A DNA stretch of 64,000 nt from Isoetes taiwanensis (lineage: Eukaryota > Streptophyta > Lycopodiopsida > Isoetales > Isoetaceae), in assembly GCA_021234155.1 (NCBI GenBank), contig JAJEKV010000041.1, positions 8,752,917 to 8,816,916 on the forward strand, written 5' to 3'. Of the stretch, positions 32,931-46,040 are shown piece after piece (the first letter of the stretch is position 1; the number at the start of each line of letters is the position of its first letter). The position numbers and the translations under genes were made by a program. Below the pieces are notes generated by a model. The model saw nothing but the letters and a program-made list of their open reading frames with translations. It ran no database searches and was not told where the DNA came from.

Positions 32931-33577
32931 GTTTGGAAGCTTTACATTGTTTTCTTCCTTAAATTTCTTTGAATGCTCTTTGAATAGACATAAAGGCATG
33001 TACAGGTTGATGTTCAGTAACGATTTTGGCATAGACTAATTGAATTTATGTGTGAATCTATCTTTATATTGCTAGAATTGGTAGATCTACAAAACAGATG
33101 CATAGATCTTATTATTTACTGAAAGTGTGAGCATACTTGGCTATTCTGATGATTATGTTATCCCTGGTTGGATATCAGAGCTTTGCATGATGCTTATATT
33201 TCTTAACTAAGATCTAGCTAGAGGTTATGATGCTTATGAATGAATAATCCAGATATTGAAACGTGCAGTAGAGAGAATAGATAAATATTGTATCGGCATT
33301 GTGCTAGGCAATAGGAAACGTGAGAATTTTCAAGTATTGATGCAGATTCTTTCTGCTAGAATGCAATATGAAAGTCTTTCGTGCAGTTGACATAAGGATA
33401 TGAACCGAAAACAATAGGACATTAAGGTCATTATTCTGAAGCTGAAGATAACAAAGGCCTTGAATATACTAGTGCTCTACCATGGACCAGAGTTTCTACC
33501 CAGATTGGTAACTTGCAATTTATCATCATGATCTCATAATAAAAAGTGGAATGTAGACAGTGCTAACGTGGCCATTG

Positions 33578-34827
33578 GGCAGATCTACAATGAGGGAGAT
33601 GCATGTGAAACATTGTACATAGCCTAGGATGAAACGTGTTCATCCATGATCTCCTTTGAACACATGTAATAAGCCTGCTGAACATAGCTACAGAAAAAAT
33701 AAGGGCTCTGCCAAGGTAATTTTCAGGTTTGTTGGGGCTTATGCAACATGAAGCTAGACTTATATAGGACCAACGTGGATGCAGCTACTAAAGCCCTAGG
33801 GCAAGTAATGGGTGCTCTGAGCATGAGGTTTTTTCTTGATGATTGGCTTGAAAAATAAGTAATATACATGCCGAACATTGCTGCAGATTTAAACACCGCA
33901 CGTAATATGTATAGATCTATGGTTAGGTTGTCTAGATCTTTAGAATTATGAAGGTTTGGTTAAGACATGTTCTCTTGCATGGTTTAGGGCTGATAGCCAC
34001 TGATATTTGGTTTCGGGTCCAATAGTTATTTATTATTCATGAACATAAGAGAGCTGTAGTGGCAGAAGTTTGAAAGTGTCCATGTGGACAGAACTGGCAA
34101 TAAGTAGAGGACAGTTTATAAAGCACTCAGGGCCGATATCGGATACTCTAAACATAAGCATTCTATACTTGCTGGGCCAGACAAAACGGTAGATATATGG
34201 GAGAATTAACATGCAGGCTAATATTAAAATTTGCTTGTGAACTATATGTTAAAGGCAGAGTAAGTTAAGCATTCTTTGCTATCTTTCTATTGTGTTAAGG
34301 ATTACATCCAAATCCAAAGGTGAAGGGCGAAAAGCCCAAGAAATCTAAGCTTACCTGTTAGTGACTTAGGCTCTTACCCTTCTTAGGCTAACTGTCCTTT
34401 GGTTTCACTGCAGGTAACGGGATTTCTTGCTCCTCTGTGTGTTTTCCATTTATTCAAGTTGGAAAAGCTACAAGACAAGATGACATCGAAGATACAATTT
34501 TAACAAATTTATTGAGATCTATGGTGCTGATTTGAAATACCAGGAAAAATTCTGAACTTTATTTTTATGATTATGTTGTTCTGAATCAATTATGAACTCT
34601 TTTGGAGGTAAATATGATGTATTGAGCAAGAAAATGAATTAAATTGACAAAAGAAAGCTGTTGTCTATTATAGAACTTGGTAGATCTTTTGCTTTGATAA
34701 ATATTAACCATTTTTAAGGCTTAAGTCAAATTTGCACCTATTTTGGCTTAAGGCTGCATATTGGCTGGAAGTGGTCTTTGCAAAAGTCCATGGAAGGTAA
34801 AAGTCTGTTGACCAGACTGTAAAAGGT
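33578..34827 (+). repeat. Segmental duplication block B, copy 1
   Basis: About 1.25 kb, nearly identical (about 99 percent by eye) and in the same orientation as 39861-41107. Starts GGCAGATCTACAATGAGG and ends CAGACTGTAAAAGG before a T-rich run. No coding gene is seen. A Lys-rich mini-frame (CATCCAAATCCAAAGGTGAA...) near 34302-34350 is flanked by weak splice-like sites in both copies. Confidence 0.9.
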
Positions 34828-34866
34828 TTTTTTTTATTTTTTATTTTTTATTTTTTATTTTTTATT
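34828..34866. repeat. (TTTTTTA)n tract between blocks B and A
   Basis: Five to six copies of TTTTTTA at the junction of block B copy 1 and block A copy 1. At the equivalent edge of block B copy 2 (41108-41137) there is a pure T-run instead. On the minus strand these look like poly(A) tails. Confidence 0.85.
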
Positions 34867-36495
34867 TAAGCTATTTTGCTTCAATTAAGCAATTTCGCTT
34901 GGACAGTCAATAGTGATCCAGAGATCTCACTAGAACACTTGAGCTTCATACAAATTTGCAAGACTAAATTTGCAAATACAGGATACGAGACTAAATTTGC
35001 AAATACAAAATACAAGGTATGAACTGGCAATTAGCATTCAATTCCTAATATCCTTGCACCTAAAATCCGGGCTACATGAGGTTGCTTGTGTGGCAATTTA
35101 CAAATGGTGAATATTTGACCTTTATTTCTGGCAAAAATAAAAGTTATTGGTTAGAGCAAACAGATTTTTTCCTTGACCTGGGTGTCAAGGGGCCGCTGTT
35201 GTCGATGCCAATCTAGAAAGGTAACCACTAAAAATGAATGGCCGCCCTAAAAGGGCTGAGACAAATCGAATCTGCATGTTATAGCAGAAGAAATATGAAG
35301 AGTGGGCGTACCATGCCAGAAATAGGCTAGCCGAATTTATGGGATGCCAATAAGGTCGCAAACTTTTATGGGATGCCAATAAGGTCGCAGACTTACCTGG
35401 TCTGGATGCAAGACATTTGTTTGATGCAAAACTGGAAATCGAAGTGTTTGTAGCAAGACCGTTTTGCTATGAAATCCATTTGTTCTCTGGTATTTTACAC
35501 AAGCAAATAATTTAGGGCAGCTTCTTCTGGTCGCAACTATGGCATGCTGTTGCTACTGTGGGCGACTTGCTTATATTAGGCTAAAAGGCATTTTCGGATT
35601 TGCCAACTGTTGGATTTTGGAAAAAATTCCTCATGAGCTTGGTCTGCAGAGCTTGCTTCATGATCCGGATTCAGCAAAAAATGAAAGCCGTACATGTTAT
35701 TAAAGGTGGAACTAGCTGATTTGCTCTAAGGAGCAGTTATTACCATGGATTTGCTCTGAGTTGGAGCTCTACAGGTATTTTTTACTCTGGCATAAATAGT
35801 TAAGGTAGAAATCATGGTTGTTACTGCCATACCATAGCAGCAGATGGTGGCTCTATGTGGCTCTATTATGCTTATTCTGATACAAACTCTAGGTCTTTAC
35901 ATACAGGGCCATACTAATATGAGCTGCTTCATGGCTTTTTTCTGGATCCTTGCTAATATAGACCTTGTGATGCCTGGTCTGAATGGCATGGGACAGGTTG
36001 CTTGCTGGAAAAACAATCTAGACAATATTATCTGAGAAAACAAAGTGCTTACTTGAAAGGAGCTATTATAATCAGATTCCATGTGTATGAACGACTACTA
36101 CATTCATACAGGTCCTGCAAATAATCGAGCAGACTTTGGCTCTCGTATTTGGATAATGGAGCTTCAAAACATATTTGGAGTGCTACAAAAGGTTATTGCA
36201 GTCTGTTTGCTCTAGTAATTTGAAACATAAACATGTAGTTACTATAAGGTTATATGCTTTAAGCACGTAATGATCAAATTGATGATTACACTTTAAAATC
36301 GTTGCACTATTTGCTATTGCTACACCTTGTTTGCACTTAAAGTGCATAAAACAAATATGTTGTATAAATATGTTGCCTACTGCAGCTTTTGGATTTGAAA
36401 AGATTCTCAAATTATATTTCCATCTCTCTTTCTGTTAAAACTAACTCAGGGCAAAAAGATACAATTGATGATCAGTGATAAACTGAGAGACCCAA
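34860..36495 (+). repeat. Segmental duplication block A, copy 1
   Basis: About 1.64 kb, nearly identical to 38204-39840, same orientation, roughly 15-20 single-base differences by eye. Begins TTATTTAAGCTATTTTGC and ends AAACTGAGAGACCCAA. Short frames inside it (for example minus 35185-35379) occur in both copies but show no domain. No gene is called. Confidence 0.9.
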
Positions 36496-38203
36496 TGTAC
36501 CTTTTGGCCCTTGCATCGTTACCGGGATTACTGCTAACGTTTGCATGATTGGCTGCAGGTACAGATTCTTTCCTCCAATTGTGTTTCTTTTGCTGTTAGA
36601 GTTGGCTTTAGCGTGAAGGATATGGAATTTTCGAAAAGGACATGCACAAGGCCACTTGGAGTTTGGAGCTGTCTATATATTGGAATATCTATATATTGGA
36701 ATATGGGCTGCAACAGTGGTGGCCTACATAAACAGAGTGATTCAAGTAACACAATTATTTTAGATAATTGATGCATTGATACATATGGTATTGTCCTCTT
36801 GACTCAATTTATATATGTTTGGATAGCTTAACAGTTGATAAGCTAAAGTCAAGTTCTGGGCAAAAATTTCAAACAATTGTACAGAGTTCATAGTATATGA
36901 AATGGCACAGGATTCATATTGATGACTGTAGCAGATGATTACTTCTTATTTCTTATGGTTTTAAGGAATAAATAATGATTTTCAAATTACTTAGGCTTTG
37001 GGAGAAGATGTACTAGTCTAGACTGGCTTGTGCAGTTTAGATATTAGAATGTTAATACTGCCAAGGGATTGACCGAGGCAGATGCTGGTCTAGCGTTTGC
37101 TAGTTCAGGCGGGATTTTTTTTAGAAACTTCATTTCACTAGGGATACCTGGTGATGCATCTCTCCCTCTGCTTTAGGTGGTTTAGAAGATTAAATAATTC
37201 TGGAAACTTTCACTTGCATCTACTATCTGGTCTTCTTATTTAACCAGGTGAAGCTACATGGTAATATTTGTGCAGGTGGCATAGGCGGCTATGCAGATTG
37301 TTTTTACCAGTGTATTCTATTCAGGGTACTATGGCGATGAATAATAATTCGTCAAGAACATGCATTAATGGCAGATGCCATTATTACACATATGGCAGTT
37401 GCCATGTTATGCCAGTTGGCTAATAGCAGATGCTAGTCTATGCCAGTTGGCAAAATATCTTCCAAAATTATTTTATGCCAATGGGCTAAATAATTTCTAA
37501 TTCTAAAAAGCTAAAATGCAACTGCGTAGAATCCTGATATCTACTCTTTTGTGCAACGATGAATCATTCATTCATTCTATGGCAATTTGCTACTGATATT
37601 TTTCAGGCTTCAAAGCAAAGTGACCTCCACGGGTCACAAAAGATGACCTTCGGCTGAAACTTCCTACTACAATTGCAGATTAAGTAATTGTGGGAACTTT
37701 TCCTTGCATCTATTATCTAGTCTTTTGCATCTATTATCTAGTCCTTTTAATCAGACTAAATTACATGCTAATATTTGTGCAGGTTGCATATAAGGCTATG
37801 CAGATTCCTGTTACCAATGTATTCTAGTCAGAGTAATAATTCATCAAGAATGTGCATTAATGGCAGATGTCATTGTTACACATAATTGTTACACATATGG
37901 CAGTTGCCATTTTATGCCAGTTGGCTAAAATCCTGACTATAAGGATAACATTTATACTCTTATGCAAGATGGAAGCGCAAAGTTCAATGGTAAATCGACC
38001 GATATAAAGGCGAATTTCCTACTGCAAACGCAAGTTGCAATAATACAAATGTATGTCTCTGTATTGTTTACATTATATATGTAGGGCTAAATAACTATAG
38101 GGTATGGCATTACCCCCACTGTAATGGTGGGGTCTTGCCATCCCTGCAATTACAGATCTATAAACAAGGGTTTTGTCATACTCTACGGAAGGAGGTAGGG
38201 TTT
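36496..38203. other. Block C: spacer between the two A blocks, with its own older duplication
   Basis: Unique relative to A and B. Internally 37195-37430 and about 37683-37930 are diverged direct repeats sharing ATATTTGTGCAGGT, GGCTATGCAGATT, TGCATTAATGGCAGATG and CATATGGCAGTTGCCAT. GCCAGTTGGCTAA recurs several times. No gene is seen. Confidence 0.6.
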
Positions 38204-39840
38204 TTTTATTTAAGCTATTTTGCTTCAATTAAGCAATTTCGCTTGGACAGTCAATAGTGATCCAGAGATCTCACTAGAACACTTGAGCTTCATACAAATT
38301 TGCAAGACTAAATTTGCAAATACAGGATACGAGACTAAATTTGCAAATACAAAATACAAGGTATGAACTGGCAATTAGCATTCAGTTCCTAATATCCTTG
38401 CACCTAAAATCCGGGCTACATGAGGTTGCTTGTGTGGCAATTTACAAATGGTGAATATTTGACCTTTATTTCTGGCAAAAATAAAAGTTATTGGTTAGAG
38501 CAAACAGATTTTTTCCTTGACCTGGGCATCAAGGGGCCGCTGTTGTCGATGCCAATCTAGAATGGTAACCACTAAAAATGAATGGCCGCCCTAAAAGGGC
38601 TGAGACAAATCGAATCTGCATGTTATAGCAGAAGAAATATGAAGAGTGGGCGTACCATGCCAGAAATAGGCTAGCCGAATTTATGGGATGCCAATAAGGT
38701 CGCAGACTTTTATGGGATGCCAATAAGGTCGCAGACTTACCTGGTCTGGATGCAAGACATTTGTTTGATGCAAAACTGGAAATCGAAGTGTTTGTAGCAA
38801 GACCGTTTTGCTATGAAATCCATTTGTTCTCTGGTATTTTACACAAGCAAATAATTTAGGGCAGCTTCTTCTGGTCGCAACTATGGCATGCTGTTGCTAC
38901 TGTGGGCGACTTGCTTATACTAGGCTAAAAGGCATTTTCGGATTTGCCAACTGTTGGATTTTGGAAAAAATTCCTCATGAGCTTGGTCTGCAGAGCTTGC
39001 TTCATGATCCGGATTCAGCAAAAAATGAAAGCCGTACATGTTATTAAAGGTGGAACTAGCCGATTTGCTCTAAGGAGCAGTTATTACCATGGATTTGCTC
39101 TGAGTTGGAGCTCTACAGGTATTTTTTACTCTGGCATAAATAGCTAAGGTAGAAATCATGGTTGTTACTGCCATACCATAGCAGCAGATGGTGGCTCTAT
39201 GTGGCTCTATTATGCTTATTCTGATACAAACTCTAGGTCTTTACATACAGGGCCATACTAATATGATGCTGCTTCATGGCTTTTTTCTGGATCCTTGCTA
39301 ATATAGACCTTGTGATGCCTGGTCTGAATGGCATGGGACAGGTTGCTTGCTGGAAAAACAATCTGGACAATATTATCCGAGAAAACAAAGTGCTTACTTG
39401 AAAGGAGCTATTATAATCAGATTCCATGTGTATGAACGACTACTACATTCATACAGGTCCTGCAAATAATCGAGCAGACTTTGGCTCTCGTATTTGGATA
39501 ATGGAGCTTCAAAACATATCTGGAGTGCTACAAAAGGTTATTGCAGTCTGTTTGCTCTAGTAATTTGAAACATAAACATGTAGTTACTATAAAGTTATAT
39601 GCTTTAAGCACGTAATGATCAAATTGATGATTACACTTTAAAATCGTTGCACTATTTGCTATTGCTACACCTTGTTTGCACTTAGAGTGCATAAAACAAA
39701 TATGTTGTATAAATATGTTGCCTACTGCAGCTTTTGGATTTGAAAAGATTCTCAAATTATATTTCCATCTCTCTTTCTGTTAGAACTAACTCATGGCAAA
39801 AAGATACAATTGGTGATCAGTGATAAACTGAGAGACCCAA
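38204..39840 (+). repeat. Segmental duplication block A, copy 2
   Basis: Second copy of 34860-36495, offset 3,344 bp. At its end the phrase CTGGTGATCAGTGATAAACTG is locally duplicated (39810-39860) and block B copy 2 follows at once. Confidence 0.9.
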
Positions 39841-39860
39841 CTGGTGATCAGTGATAAACT

Positions 39861-41107
39861 GGCAGATCTACAATGAGGGAGATGCATGTGAAACATTGTA
39901 TATAGCCTAGGATGAACGTGTTCATCTATGATCTCCTTTGAACACATGTAATAAGCCTGCTGAACATAGCTACAGAAAAAATAAGGGCTCTGCCAAGGTA
40001 ATTTTCAGGTTTGTTGGGGCTTATGCAACATGAAGCTAGACTTATATAGGACCAACATGGATGCAGCTACTAAAGCCCTAGGGCAAGTAATGGGTGCTCT
40101 GAGCATGAGGTTTTTTCTTGATGATTGGCTTGAAAAATAAGTAATATACATGCCGAACATTGCTGCAGATTTAAACACCACACGTAATATGTATAGATCT
40201 ATGGTTAGGTTGTCTAGATCTTTAGAATTATGAAGGTTTGGCTAAGACATGTTCTCTTGCATGGTTTAGGGCTGATAGCCACTGATATTTGGTTTCGGGT
40301 CCAATAGTATTTATTATTCATGAACATAAGAGAGCTGTAGTGGCAGAAGTTTGAAAGTGTCCATGTGGACAGAACTGCCAATAAGTAGAGGACAGTTTAT
40401 AAAGCACTCAGGGCCGATATCGGATACTCTAAACATAAGCATTCTATACTTGCTGGGCCAGACAAAACGGTAGATATATGGGAGAATTAACATGCAGGCT
40501 AATATTAAAATTGCTTGTGAACTATATGTTAAAGGCAGAGTAAGTTAAGCATTCTTTGCTATCTTTCTATTGTGTTAAGGATTACATCCAAATCCAAAGG
40601 TGAAGGGCGAAAAGCCCAAGAAATCTAAGCTTACCTGTTAGTGACTTAGGCTCTTACCCTTCTTAGGCTAACTGTCCTTTGGTTTCACTGCAGGTAACGG
40701 GATTTCTTGCTCCTCTGTGTGTTTTCCATTTATTCAAGTTGGAAAAGCTACAAGACAAGATGACATCGAAGATACAATTTTAACAAATTTATTGAGATCT
40801 ATGGTGCTGATTTGAAATACCAGGAAAAATTCTGAACTTTATTTTTATGATTATGTTGTTCTGAATCAATTATGAACTCTTTTGGAGGTAAATATGATGT
40901 ATTGAGCAAGAAAATGAATTAAATTGACAAAAGAAAGCTGTTGTCTATTATAGAACTTGGTAGATCTTTTGCTTTGATAAATATTAACCATTTTTAAGGC
41001 TTAAGTCAAATTTGCACCTATTTTGGCTTAAGGCTACATATTGGCTGGAAGTGGTCTTTGCAAAAGTCCATGGAAGGTAAAAGTCTGTTGACCAGACTGT
41101 AAAAGGT
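39861..41107 (+). repeat. Segmental duplication block B, copy 2
   Basis: Second copy of 33578-34827, offset 6,283 bp. Ends at AAAAGG followed by a T-run (41108-41137) that adjoins unrelated sequence reading AGCACACCAGCCCTACCGGG. Confidence 0.9.
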
Positions 41108-41137
41108 GTTTTTTTTTTTTTTTTTTTTTTTTTTTAG

Positions 41138-43894
41138 CACACCAGCCCTACCGGGCCTACAGCCTTTCCTCAAATTCTAGCCTATCCACGTGTAATTTCC
41201 ATGTCATCAAAATCTGATGTGCCTTATTTTGGACCGTCAGATCTTTACTTTCACAAATCTAAGGCCAGGGAAATTAGAAAAGACCCCAGAAAATAGCAAC
41301 GGAGATGGGAGGAGGCGCGATTTTCCCTGAGCTCACTTCCCCAGATCCTTAGTTTTCTCTTCGTTTTCTTTCGCTTACGATTTTTCCAGAGTATCTCCGT
41401 TTCTCTGTTTGTCCGTCGCTTGCTACATTTTCCGAGTTCTATTTCTTCGGCGTACAATTCATGCTCTTTCTAGGGTTGTTGTTGGCAAAATAACACCTCC
41501 TCTTATAATCGGCATCCACTGGGTTCACAGTTTAACAAAGAAAAGGTTTGATTCTTAGGGTCGGCCCGGAAAGAGCATATCGCTTTTTCGGTTTTTTGGG
41601 GTCGCAGTCCAGCAGAGAGCAGTTCGTGGCCTTTTTGTGAAGCGACAGAACTGAGTTTCGTTGGTGCAAGACAAGCCATTTCTTATCCCAAACACGCCAT
41701 CTGTAATCAGAACTAGGTTTTCACCTGGTGATTTAAAGAGATTTTGTTCCTCTGGTTTGCGGCTTTGCAGGGGTAAGCAGACCGCTACCCCAAAAGGAAT
41801 CGGCTTTAGGAGAGTTTGTTTTGCGGCTGTAAGAAAGGTTTTGATCGGATCCTTCTCAGAAGCAGTCTTGTTGATGGCTGACCGGTGCCAAGAAATCTGC
41901 CAATCCAGGATCAACAATTATCTCCATGTTTTCCAATACCAGGTTATGTGGACATTATTTTTTCCAAAAGAGTTGTATGTGCATGCCAACATGGGACATT
42001 TAAGGAAGCTTTGTAGCTCTTTATAGAAATGGCTCAGAAGAATGTAGTTTTAAGAAGATGCAGTAGTTGCACATGATTTCATGCTCCATATGAAGTGCTT
42101 CTGATCCTAATTCAAAAATAAAACTCGTGAGGACTCAAGGGTGAGGTTGTAGTATTGGCTTGTATGAACTAGTTTTTAAATTTTAGTAGGACTAGTTGTA
42201 GCTTTGTTAGGATCTGAAAGTTCTAGTGAAATTGATAATCCTTGTGCTACTTGCTATTGGTTTGATGGAATTGCAAGCAATTTAAATGTTGTAGTATAAG
42301 CTGTATGAATTAGTTTCTAATTTTTAATAGGACTACTTATTGATTATGTAATGAAATCTGACATGGTGGCAGATGGCAGCCTCAGATGCACAGTATAAAA
42401 GAAGGTCTCGAACACTGTCAGCAAAGGAAATAGCGCATCATGTTGCATATTAGCTGAGGAATACAAGCTGGTTACAGACTTCAAAGTAAGGGCTGCACAG
42501 ACTTCAAATAAGGTACAACATTAGAAAAAACAAAACTAGTCATGATTTTCGATCAGGCATGTACGTTCGGACCCATCTTTCTTGCTTTCAGACCCATCTT
42601 TGCAGCTGGAGTTTCAGAATTGACACTTCTCATCATCTTCCTTCCAAGGTTGCTGCCTCAGCTATTTTCTTAGCAAACGTCACTCTTCATCCAGAATCAA
42701 GCCCATGGGTAAGATAAGAAAAAGGTTAGGCAAAATTGACTGCCAGATGGCTGTTAATTTGCATTAGTACTGTATATGTGCAGACTTATAATTTGCAGCC
42801 AACTGATAACTTGCTACCATCCAACTGAATTACAAGACTATGTGAAGGAAATTCACAATTTACAATGTAATATGAAGAAGTGCGCCTTACCTGGAGTTCG
42901 TGAAAACAAGAAACACAAGGTCTGTTTTCCTTTCAATTGCATATAACTTGGGATTATAATGCAGGTTGAGTTCTGAAATCCATTTGCTTGTTAAACGGTG
43001 CAGTTCCAAGTGTGTAGCTTCTTTAAAGCCTCCTGTAGTGTGGCCTCCGAAGTTGGCATTTGCTTGTCATGACTTTTTTAAATTTGATTTGTTATCAGTT
43101 GTACGCCAGAGATCGTCTAGGCATATGAATACTTTGACAGTACAACTCATGCTCCTCCACTGTAGTTGTTATTTTTTGCAAGCATCTATCATTGGATTGT
43201 TTATTTAGACAGCAGATAGAGATCTCCAAATTTTTGCAATGCTGTCAGTTTTTTAACCCCTTCTAGTTTTTCCTTCTCAAATTGTATAGGACGTTTTTTG
43301 CCTTCTTGTAATTATAGATTTCTTCATCGAAGCATGATTTAATATTAGTGACAGAACTCGCCATAACTTCATTACGGTAATTCATGCAAACAACTTACCA
43401 AGATTTATGGTTTGAAATGATCCTCCCTAGAGCAAATCTTCAACGCTATGATGGATTCAGCAATAATTCGTGAACCAATCCTTTTCTAGGCCACAGGACC
43501 AACAACACTGCCTGAGAGCATTACAACATTGCAGAAAATGAATAAAATAATGCAAAAGTGGACCTGCATGCCGAGCACTCTTATGCCAAGAAAGGAACAA
43601 AAAGTTCTCAGGCATGGCATTTCCTGTCATCATGTTCTTATTTTTTTCTTGCATGGGACATAACACCTTAGCTTTAAGGAGAAGGCTGTGCAAATGTCTT
43701 ATTCAGTTCATGCTAGTATATTACTTTCCATTCTTTCATATTTTAGCATATGAAATCCTACAAACTATCTACAATCCTTGCCTTTGTCAGTTTGATAAGC
43801 TAGTTATGCCTGTGTCTATGGAATGCATCGTGTTTTCGTTGTTTAGCATAAGATGATTTTGGACTACCATCTGACACATTGAAGATAATAAAAG
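41138..43894. other. Promoter-like segment and unrecognised sequence before the LRR relic
   Basis: Bases 41300-41470 are pyrimidine-rich (CTCTTCGTTTTCTTTCGC) like a plant 5' untranslated leader. A frame with ATG at about 41875 encodes MADRCQEICQSRINNYLHVF and ends at a possible donor (TACCAG/GTTATG near 41943). Further on, bases near 43484-43545 encode TLPESITTLQKMNK, an LRR-like phrase. If these belong to one plus-strand gene it is the LRR relic listed next; the links are not proven. Confidence 0.35.
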
Positions 43895-44286
43895 TTTGTT
43901 TGCCTCAAAGATCTCAGCAATAACAAACTCGAAGGTTCTCTTCCAACTATCCTTAAAAACCTCTCATTTATTGGAAGACTCTATGGTTCAGAGATTCCTT
44001 TTCCATGTGCAAAGATCTTTATTGTGTCTGACATGCAAATTTATACAGATATCTCCATTGTAACATGCTTAACGGACCTGAACAATGCTTAACGGACCTG
44101 AACTTGGAAATATGACAAGGCTCTGTTATTTGTAAACTCAATTTTCCAAAGTTGTAAGATACCAGTAGATGCTTGGTTACTGACTGGTTTTTTTATCTTG
44201 GACAGGCAGTTGAATAACAATCACTTGACTGGGCAGATTCCTCCTGAGATTGGATTTGTATTTTATCTTCAGGGCATGTAAACATG
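43895..44286 (+). pseudogene. LRR-receptor gene fragment, decayed
   Basis: Three leucine-rich-repeat pieces on the plus strand. The first encodes LKDLSNNKLEGSLPTILKNL (about 43905-43965). The second encodes LNGPELGNMTRLCYL (about 44089-44138), with a 20-bp duplication just before it and the usual IP of the repeat missing. The third, after a GT-AG intron (donor near 44140, acceptor GGACAG near 44206), is an exon of exactly 72 nt encoding QLNNNHLTGQIPPEIG and ending at GGCAT/GTAAAC. Exons of 72 nt, one repeat each, typify ERECTA-like and related LRR receptor kinases. No kinase domain follows; the large retrotransposon begins 120 bp downstream. The fragment may be a pseudogene or a gene cut by that insertion. 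Confidence 0.7.
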
Positions 44287-44404
44287 TTATAGAACTACCT
44301 TTTTCACTTTATGTGGTAATCATTCTTATTGTCTTGGCATTGATATTTATTTTGAAACTATGCTAAATTCAACAAAACACTGAAACGTTGTGGTGATGAA
44401 GTAG

Positions 44405-46027
44405 TGTGACGTCCCCTACTCCTTATACGATGCCCACATCGTATTCGAAGGAGGAGCATTCCCCCTGGCAGCTACACTGACAGGGGCCATCCACCTGACT
44501 CCACTCCCATCGGGATGAGCCAGCAAGGGAAGAATGGATGTGTCATTCACCCGTCTTCCATCGGGTCGACCTATCTGCGGAAGCGTGAATAAACAAACGT
44601 GAGCACAACTAACAGTAAACAAATACAAGTACCTCGAGAGGTGAATACAATACAACATCACAGAGATAGCAATACCATAGAAATAACATCATCACATAAC
44701 ATAAATAACAAGAGGGGAGATCCTACCCGGGCTCGGACTCGTGGGATGACCGGCGGCTAGGGTCTCCGAGTTCATTGCGCATGCAATTCATGGCAATGGA
44801 TTTGGGCGGCATAGAACATGGCTTAGGGTAGTCCACTCCATCCGCCCCTCCGTGCACACTTTGCGAGTAGGGCTGAAAAGTGTTGGGACTTGGCCGTAGC
44901 TCTTGGGGTGAATAGCCGAGGGGCTACTACTACTGGGTTGCATCTCCCCCAGCCCGATGAGGCAGGAAGAGAGTTGCCTCTCCTCCGGAGGCATCCATGC
45001 TCATCACAAAGGCTAGAGGGCCACCGCCCGTGATTCGACTTGAACTCACCGGAAGGTCATATCCACCACCCCACGAAAGTGTCGAGCTCATGCCTTGCCC
45101 ACACGCAGTGACAAGCCATTAAGCCTAGCCTCCCAGAGACCCCGATAGGCCTTACTACCGTAGGGGTCGGTCCGTGATGAGACAAGTTCCTCCTTATCAA
45201 CCCGGCCTAGCCCCTTCACCCACAACCAGCGGGGTTCCTGTGCGCGGCCGCATGTAACAGGGGAACTAAGGTGCTATGCTAGGAACATCTACTACACGGC
45301 TTTGGGTCTCTACCCCCTTTCCCCATACATGGAGATCACAGTGTGAAATACATCCATCATCATCTAACCGAAATAGAAAATAACATCTAAACTAACTAAC
45401 TACATAACGAGTTAGGTTCCTTTGTTAGAGCTTCAGATCTCGGGATCTATAAGGCCTCTAGAGATGATCTAACATGCTAAACCCAATATTGCCATGCCCA
45501 AAGACGGTTTTGCACAACAGAATGACTAGATACCTGCTCCTCGACTCGCTCCTGATCCTTGGAAGGCGTCCATACTCCTGATCTTGTGAACAATGGCTGC
45601 TACTCAATATTCTGTTGTGCAAATCCGGCTTTCCAGAGCCTAGCAATGCGAATTGGGGTCCTACCTTGGCCGAAATGGCCCAAGAGAACCCTAAATGCGA
45701 AAATGGGAAGGAACTCTAGAAAAACCCTAAATGGTCAAAAGGAAAAGAGAGCTAGGGTCTAGGGTTTTAGCCCTTATATAGAACCCTTAGGGTTAGGTTA
45801 GACATTGGCCAAATGGGATTTAGCCAATTGGCAATGGGGTCCATGGGGTTATTTATTGTGTATGTTTATTTAACATGCACAACATTCGATGTTGCCCCCT
45901 AGGTGCAACTCTTGCTCCCTAGGTGCAACCTTATACGTCTCGCGAGTACATGTCATCCGTGACATGTACGGGTGACGTGGCAGTATAATATACGTATTGG
46001 GAGCGTATATTATGCTGGAACGTCACA
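44405..46027 (-). repeat. 3' LTR of the large chromovirus
   Basis: Left LTR, 1,623 bp, TGTGACGTCCCC to GGAACGTCACA. Apparent open frames here recur in the right LTR and are not genes. Confidence 0.92.
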
Positions 46028-46040
46028 TTCTCCCCACCTT
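46028..46040 (-). promoter_or_regulatory. Polypurine tract
   Basis: Minus-strand AAGGTGGGGAGAA lies directly before the 3' LTR's TGTGACG, the expected plus-strand primer of reverse transcription. A second similar purine run (AAGGTGGGGAGA) lies 30-40 bp upstream. Confidence 0.8.

Noticed and set aside
35185-39755. Paired 60-75-aa frames repeated at 35.2/38.5 kb and 36.2/39.5 kb
   Set aside because: Their repetition only reflects the duplicated block A. No domain, no codon pattern, and no start context.
33578-41107. LTR retrotransposon with block A as LTRs
   Set aside because: Block A lacks TG...CA ends, flanking target duplications, a primer site and a polypurine tract, and blocks B lie outside it in the same orientation.
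44416-45762. Several frames of 60-110 codons in the left LTR
   Set aside because: They lie in LTR sequence, reappear with shifts in the right LTR (54428-55386), and break at LTR indels.
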